From contig NZ_MSQD01000012.1 in the NCBI RefSeq assembly GCF_002102475.1, forward strand, positions 26,903 through 90,902: 64,000 nt of DNA. The letters are read 5' to 3'. Of this stretch, positions 61,639 through 64,000 are shown piece after piece. Each line of letters starts with the position of its first letter. Positions within the stretch are counted from its first letter, which is position 1. Source of the DNA: Thermoanaerobacterium sp. PSU-2. Its GTDB lineage: Bacteria; Bacillota; Thermoanaerobacteria; Thermoanaerobacterales; Thermoanaerobacteraceae. Both the position numbers and the translations under genes were made by a program. The notes below the pieces were generated by a model. It was not told the DNA's origin. It did no database searches and was given only the letters and a program-made list of their open reading frames with translations.

Positions 61639-62820
61639 TTGATATTAGACTATTTTAGATTGCTTTCAGCGTTATCGCTATCATTAGATGTGATGGAGAA
61701 AAGAAGTTTCGGACATGCCAGGAAAGTTGCCTATGTTGCCATAAGACTGGCACGAAATATTGGCGTTAAAGACGATGAAGAATATAAGATCTTTTATTCT
61801 GCTTTTTTGCATGATATAGGGAAAAGCGATGTAGTTGAGGACATTAACCATGACAGCACGTGGAAGCATTCCCTTAAAGGAAGTGAATTTGTAAAAGGGA
61901 TGCCTAAAGGGGATGAGTTTTCCGAAATCATCAAGTATCATCATGAAAATTGGGATGGAAGTGGGCATTTCCATCTTAGTGGAAACTCTATTCCTTTAGA
62001 AGCACAGATAATATATTTAGCTGATCAATTTGATATAAGGTACAGCATTATATCCAAGAAACTCAATGAGTACGATACAAGGGAAAACATAAAGAAATGG
62101 CTTGATTTAGAATCCAAAAAGGCGTTTAATCCTCTATTGGTAAGCATGTTTAAAGATCTAATGAAGCAAGAAAAGTTTTGGCTGGATTATGAAAATTATA
62201 ATCAGTTTGATGTCTTAAATCCGTACATAAGAAATGAAATTATGGTGATTGGAATAGATGATCTTGAGAGTATCGCCGAAGTTTTTTCAAAAATAATTGA
62301 TAACAAAAGTCATTTTACGTACAACCATTCAAAAGGCATATCTGAAATTGCACATAAAGCAGCGATGCTTTCCGGATACGATCAAATTACAGTTCAAAAG
62401 GTGAAAATAGCAGGCCTTTTGCATGATTTAGGCAAATTGGCCATACCAAATGAAATATTGGACAAACCAGGAAAGCTTACTGAAGAAGAATTTACGACGA
62501 TAAAGTCTCATACATACTTTACTAAAAAAATACTACGGGAGATAGGAGAAATTGATGATATAGCTGAGTGGGCTGCAAATCACCATGAGAAATTAGATGG
62601 CTCAGGGTATCCTGAAGGACTTACTGAAGAAGACCTTGATGAAATTTCAAGGCTTATGGCTGTTTGCGATATATACCAAGCACTAACAGAAGATAGGCCC
62701 TATAGAAAAGGTATGTCACATATTGAAGCAATCGATGTGATCTATAAATTGGTCAAGCAAAATAAGGTAGATGGGAAATCGCTGGAGATAATAAGAGAAA
62801 TACAAAAAGTGAACAAATAA
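61639..62820 (+). CDS. Tandem HD-domain protein (degenerate HD plus HD-GYP)
   Basis: A 393-residue soluble protein with two HD domains. The first (about 15-170) has FGHARKVAYVA, FLHDIGKSD and HHENWDGSGHF, in which GYP has become GHF. The second (about 215-385) has HSKGISEIAHK, LLHDLGKLAIP and HHEKLDGSGYP and looks complete. It could cleave cyclic dinucleotides; the first domain may be regulatory. It starts at TTG with GGAGGGGG nine bases upstream. It has no membrane or sensor domain. Confidence 0.88.
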   Translation: MILDYFRLLSALSLSLDVMEKRSFGHARKVAYVAIRLARNIGVKDDEEYKIFYSAFLHDIGKSDVVEDINHDSTWKHSLKGSEFVKGMPKGDEFSEIIKYHHENWDGSGHFHLSGNSIPLEAQIIYLADQFDIRYSIISKKLNEYDTRENIKKWLDLESKKAFNPLLVSMFKDLMKQEKFWLDYENYNQFDVLNPYIRNEIMVIGIDDLESIAEVFSKIIDNKSHFTYNHSKGISEIAHKAAMLSGYDQITVQKVKIAGLLHDLGKLAIPNEILDKPGKLTEEEFTTIKSHTYFTKKILREIGEIDDIAEWAANHHEKLDGSGYPEGLTEEDLDEISRLMAVCDIYQALTEDRPYRKGMSHIEAIDVIYKLVKQNKVDGKSLEIIREIQKVNK

Positions 62821-62825
62821 GTATA

Positions 62826-62858
62826 CTCATCCATATAACTGTCAATAATATGGATGAG
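62826..62858 (+). promoter_or_regulatory. 11 bp hairpin abutting the yaaL ribosome site
   Basis: CTCATCCATAT and ATATGGATGAG pair perfectly. The last G of the stem is the first G of the GGAGG (62858-62862). No T run follows, so it is not an ordinary terminator. Confidence 0.5.
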
Positions 62859-62868
62859 GAGGTATTAT

Positions 62869-63135
62869 ATGGGCACGCTATATAAAATTTTTAGGGAGAT
62901 ATCAGCTACAAAAGAAGAAACAAATGATGAAAATGATGCTTTGATAGATGAAGTGAAAAACACCATGAGACAGTTAAAAGATGCGGAAATGTATTTTCAA
63001 AGTGTTACAGATCCTGACTTAATTGATCAAGCTATTTACAACATAGAGTCATTGAGAAAGAAGTATACTTATTTACTTAAAAAAGCTAAAGAAAACGGTG
63101 TGAATTTTGATAATTTCAATTCGCTTATATCATAA
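62869..63135 (+). CDS. yaaL: YaaL-like protein (DUF2508)
   Basis: An 88-residue helical protein with LKDAEMYFQSVTDPDLIDQAIY-type DUF2508 core (residues about 42-62) and KKYTYLLKKAKENGV. Function is unknown. The pairing yaaL-bofA downstream of recR is conserved in B. subtilis. ATG 62869 follows GGAGG by six bases. Confidence 0.85.
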   Translation: MGTLYKIFREISATKEETNDENDALIDEVKNTMRQLKDAEMYFQSVTDPDLIDQAIYNIESLRKKYTYLLKKAKENGVNFDNFNSLIS

Positions 63136-63187
63136 TTTGTCCCCCTCTTAATATAATAATCATAGGATGTATTAAGGGGGAATTTTT

Positions 63188-63460
63188 ATGAATTTAAGCA
63201 TTGAATACAATATAATAATAGCATATGTAGTGGGACTTTTTTTATTATACATACTTGGGTGGTTATTGGTTGTACCGAGAAAATTTCTTATAAGGCTTAT
63301 TTTAAATGGAGTAGTAGGAGCATTAGTCTTGTTTTTTATGAATATGGCTGGAAAGACATTTGGAATATATGTCGGCATAAATCCTATAACAGCTTTAGTT
63401 GTAGGCTTTTTAGGCATACCTGGAGTGATTTTGCTTATTGTGTTGCAGTATATCGTGTAA
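63188..63460 (+). CDS. bofA: Pro-sigma-K processing inhibitor BofA
   Basis: A 90-residue membrane protein with about three hydrophobic segments and the BofA ending GINPITALVVGFLGIPGV. It holds the SpoIVFB protease inactive in the outer forespore membrane until the checkpoint is passed. AGGGGGAA precedes the ATG. It directly follows yaaL. Confidence 0.92.
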   Translation: MNLSIEYNIIIAYVVGLFLLYILGWLLVVPRKFLIRLILNGVVGALVLFFMNMAGKTFGIYVGINPITALVVGFLGIPGVILLIVLQYIV

Positions 63461-63547
63461 TATAAATTTCCAAATAATTATAAGTGTAAATAATCTCCTT
63501 AATAGAAATAATAAAAAAGGTAATATTTTATTAAGGAGGTTACAAAG

Positions 63548-63796
63548 ATGACTGTAAAAAGCGATATCGAAAAGGCTGTTGCTGCAGCACAGTCTGCACT
63601 TGGAACGTACGCGCAGTTTGCCAGCGCGACAGATGATCCAGCAGCTAAGCAGATGTTTCAGCAGATGCAGCAAGATATGCAAAGGCACGTAAATATGCTA
63701 AACAATAGATTGAATTATATAAATTCAAATAACAAACTGAATCAACAGCAGCAGGCTACACAGCAAGTGCAAAATATACTTTCAAATAAAAAATGA
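63548..63796 (+). CDS. DUF1657-like small protein
   Basis: An 82-residue protein beginning MTVKSDIEKAVAAAQSAL, with QFASATDDPAAKQMFQQM and a Gln-rich tail (NKLNQQQQATQQVQNIL). The first two thirds resemble DUF1657, often seen beside spoVA and spore genes. TTAAGGAGGTTACAAAG is a near-perfect ribosome site. The family call is moderately sure. Confidence 0.65.
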   Translation: MTVKSDIEKAVAAAQSALGTYAQFASATDDPAAKQMFQQMQQDMQRHVNMLNNRLNYINSNNKLNQQQQATQQVQNILSNKK

Positions 63797-63802
63797 GTAT
63801 TA

Positions 63803-63832
63803 GGGGCATCTATTGATGCCTCAAAAATTTTA
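63803..63832 (+). terminator. Possible weak terminator after the DUF1657-like gene
   Basis: GGGGCATC and GATGCCTC pair around TATT, followed by AAAAATTTTA. The rest of the window to 64000 is AT-rich and shows no gene I can support. Confidence 0.5.
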
Positions 63833-64000
63833 CATAAAATTAACATAAAACGAGAAAAAATCAAGCATTTATAAGATAATTAGACATAAAATGAATTATT
63901 GGCTGTAATTTAGGCAATAGGAGTATTGCAATATAAATAATAAATGTGGTATATTAATGAAGCACAGATTATTCGACTATATATTGATTCTAAAATTATT

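Overview
The window looks like the replication-origin region of a low-GC, anaerobic, spore-forming, probably thermophilic Firmicute. Protein sequences and gene order fit Thermoanaerobacterium/Thermoanaerobacter best, but this is recognition by eye, not a database result. Sporulation genes (yyaC, ytvI, bofA, spoIIIJ-type yidC, jag), a large-type SRP RNA, T-box leaders and strong Shine-Dalgarno sites all support this group.

Layout. oriC lies on both sides of dnaA (about 17.7-19.7 kb). Left of it, nearly everything is on the minus strand: rpmH-rnpA-yidD-yidC-jag, mnmE-mnmG-rsmG-Nudix, noc-parA-parB with two identical parS-like sites, a radical-SAM (HydE-like)/cysteine-desulfurase pair, DUF4446, a lipid kinase, and a cyanophycin pair cphB-cphA that meets the spore gene yyaC head-on. 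A truncated cvpA-like gene runs off the left edge. Right of oriC the plus strand carries dnaN-yaaA-recF-remB, then gyrB-gyrA, with murT-gatD divergent between them. Next come an FMN-binding lipoprotein and a ferritin-like protein. The complete branched-chain amino acid operon follows (T-box, ilvN-ilvC-leuA-leuC-leuD-leuB-ilvD-ilvB), then the riboflavin operon under an FMN riboswitch (ribD-ribE-ribBA-ribH), ytvI and lepB.

From 45 to 53.7 kb there is a serine/arginine decoding block: serS under a Ser T-box, four tRNA-Ser genes that together cover all Ser codons, two tRNA-Arg genes, tadA and the SRP RNA. It is interrupted by an LCP cell-wall protein, a UPF0182 membrane protein, a coiled-coil protein and a glutamine-rich protein. 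The last 10 kb is the conserved dnaX-ebfC-recR...yaaL-bofA block. Inserted between recR and yaaL are hom under a SAM riboswitch, a DUF1003 protein, a fluoride riboswitch with two Fluc genes, and a tandem HD-domain protein.

Regulation is unusually visible. There are five riboswitch or T-box leaders (Ile, FMN, Ser, SAM, fluoride), many 16-18 bp spaced sigma-A promoters and many hairpin terminators. The most notable observations are a perfect run of DnaA-trios next to dnaN, an ilvN gene with no ATG/GTG/TTG start that would keep its first beta strand, a DUF3343-HydE fusion beside a desulfurase, a possible dnaX -1 frameshift site, a LeuA without its regulatory domain, and a glutamine-rich/coiled-coil gene pair of unknown function. 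I saw no CRISPR array, transposase or prophage.
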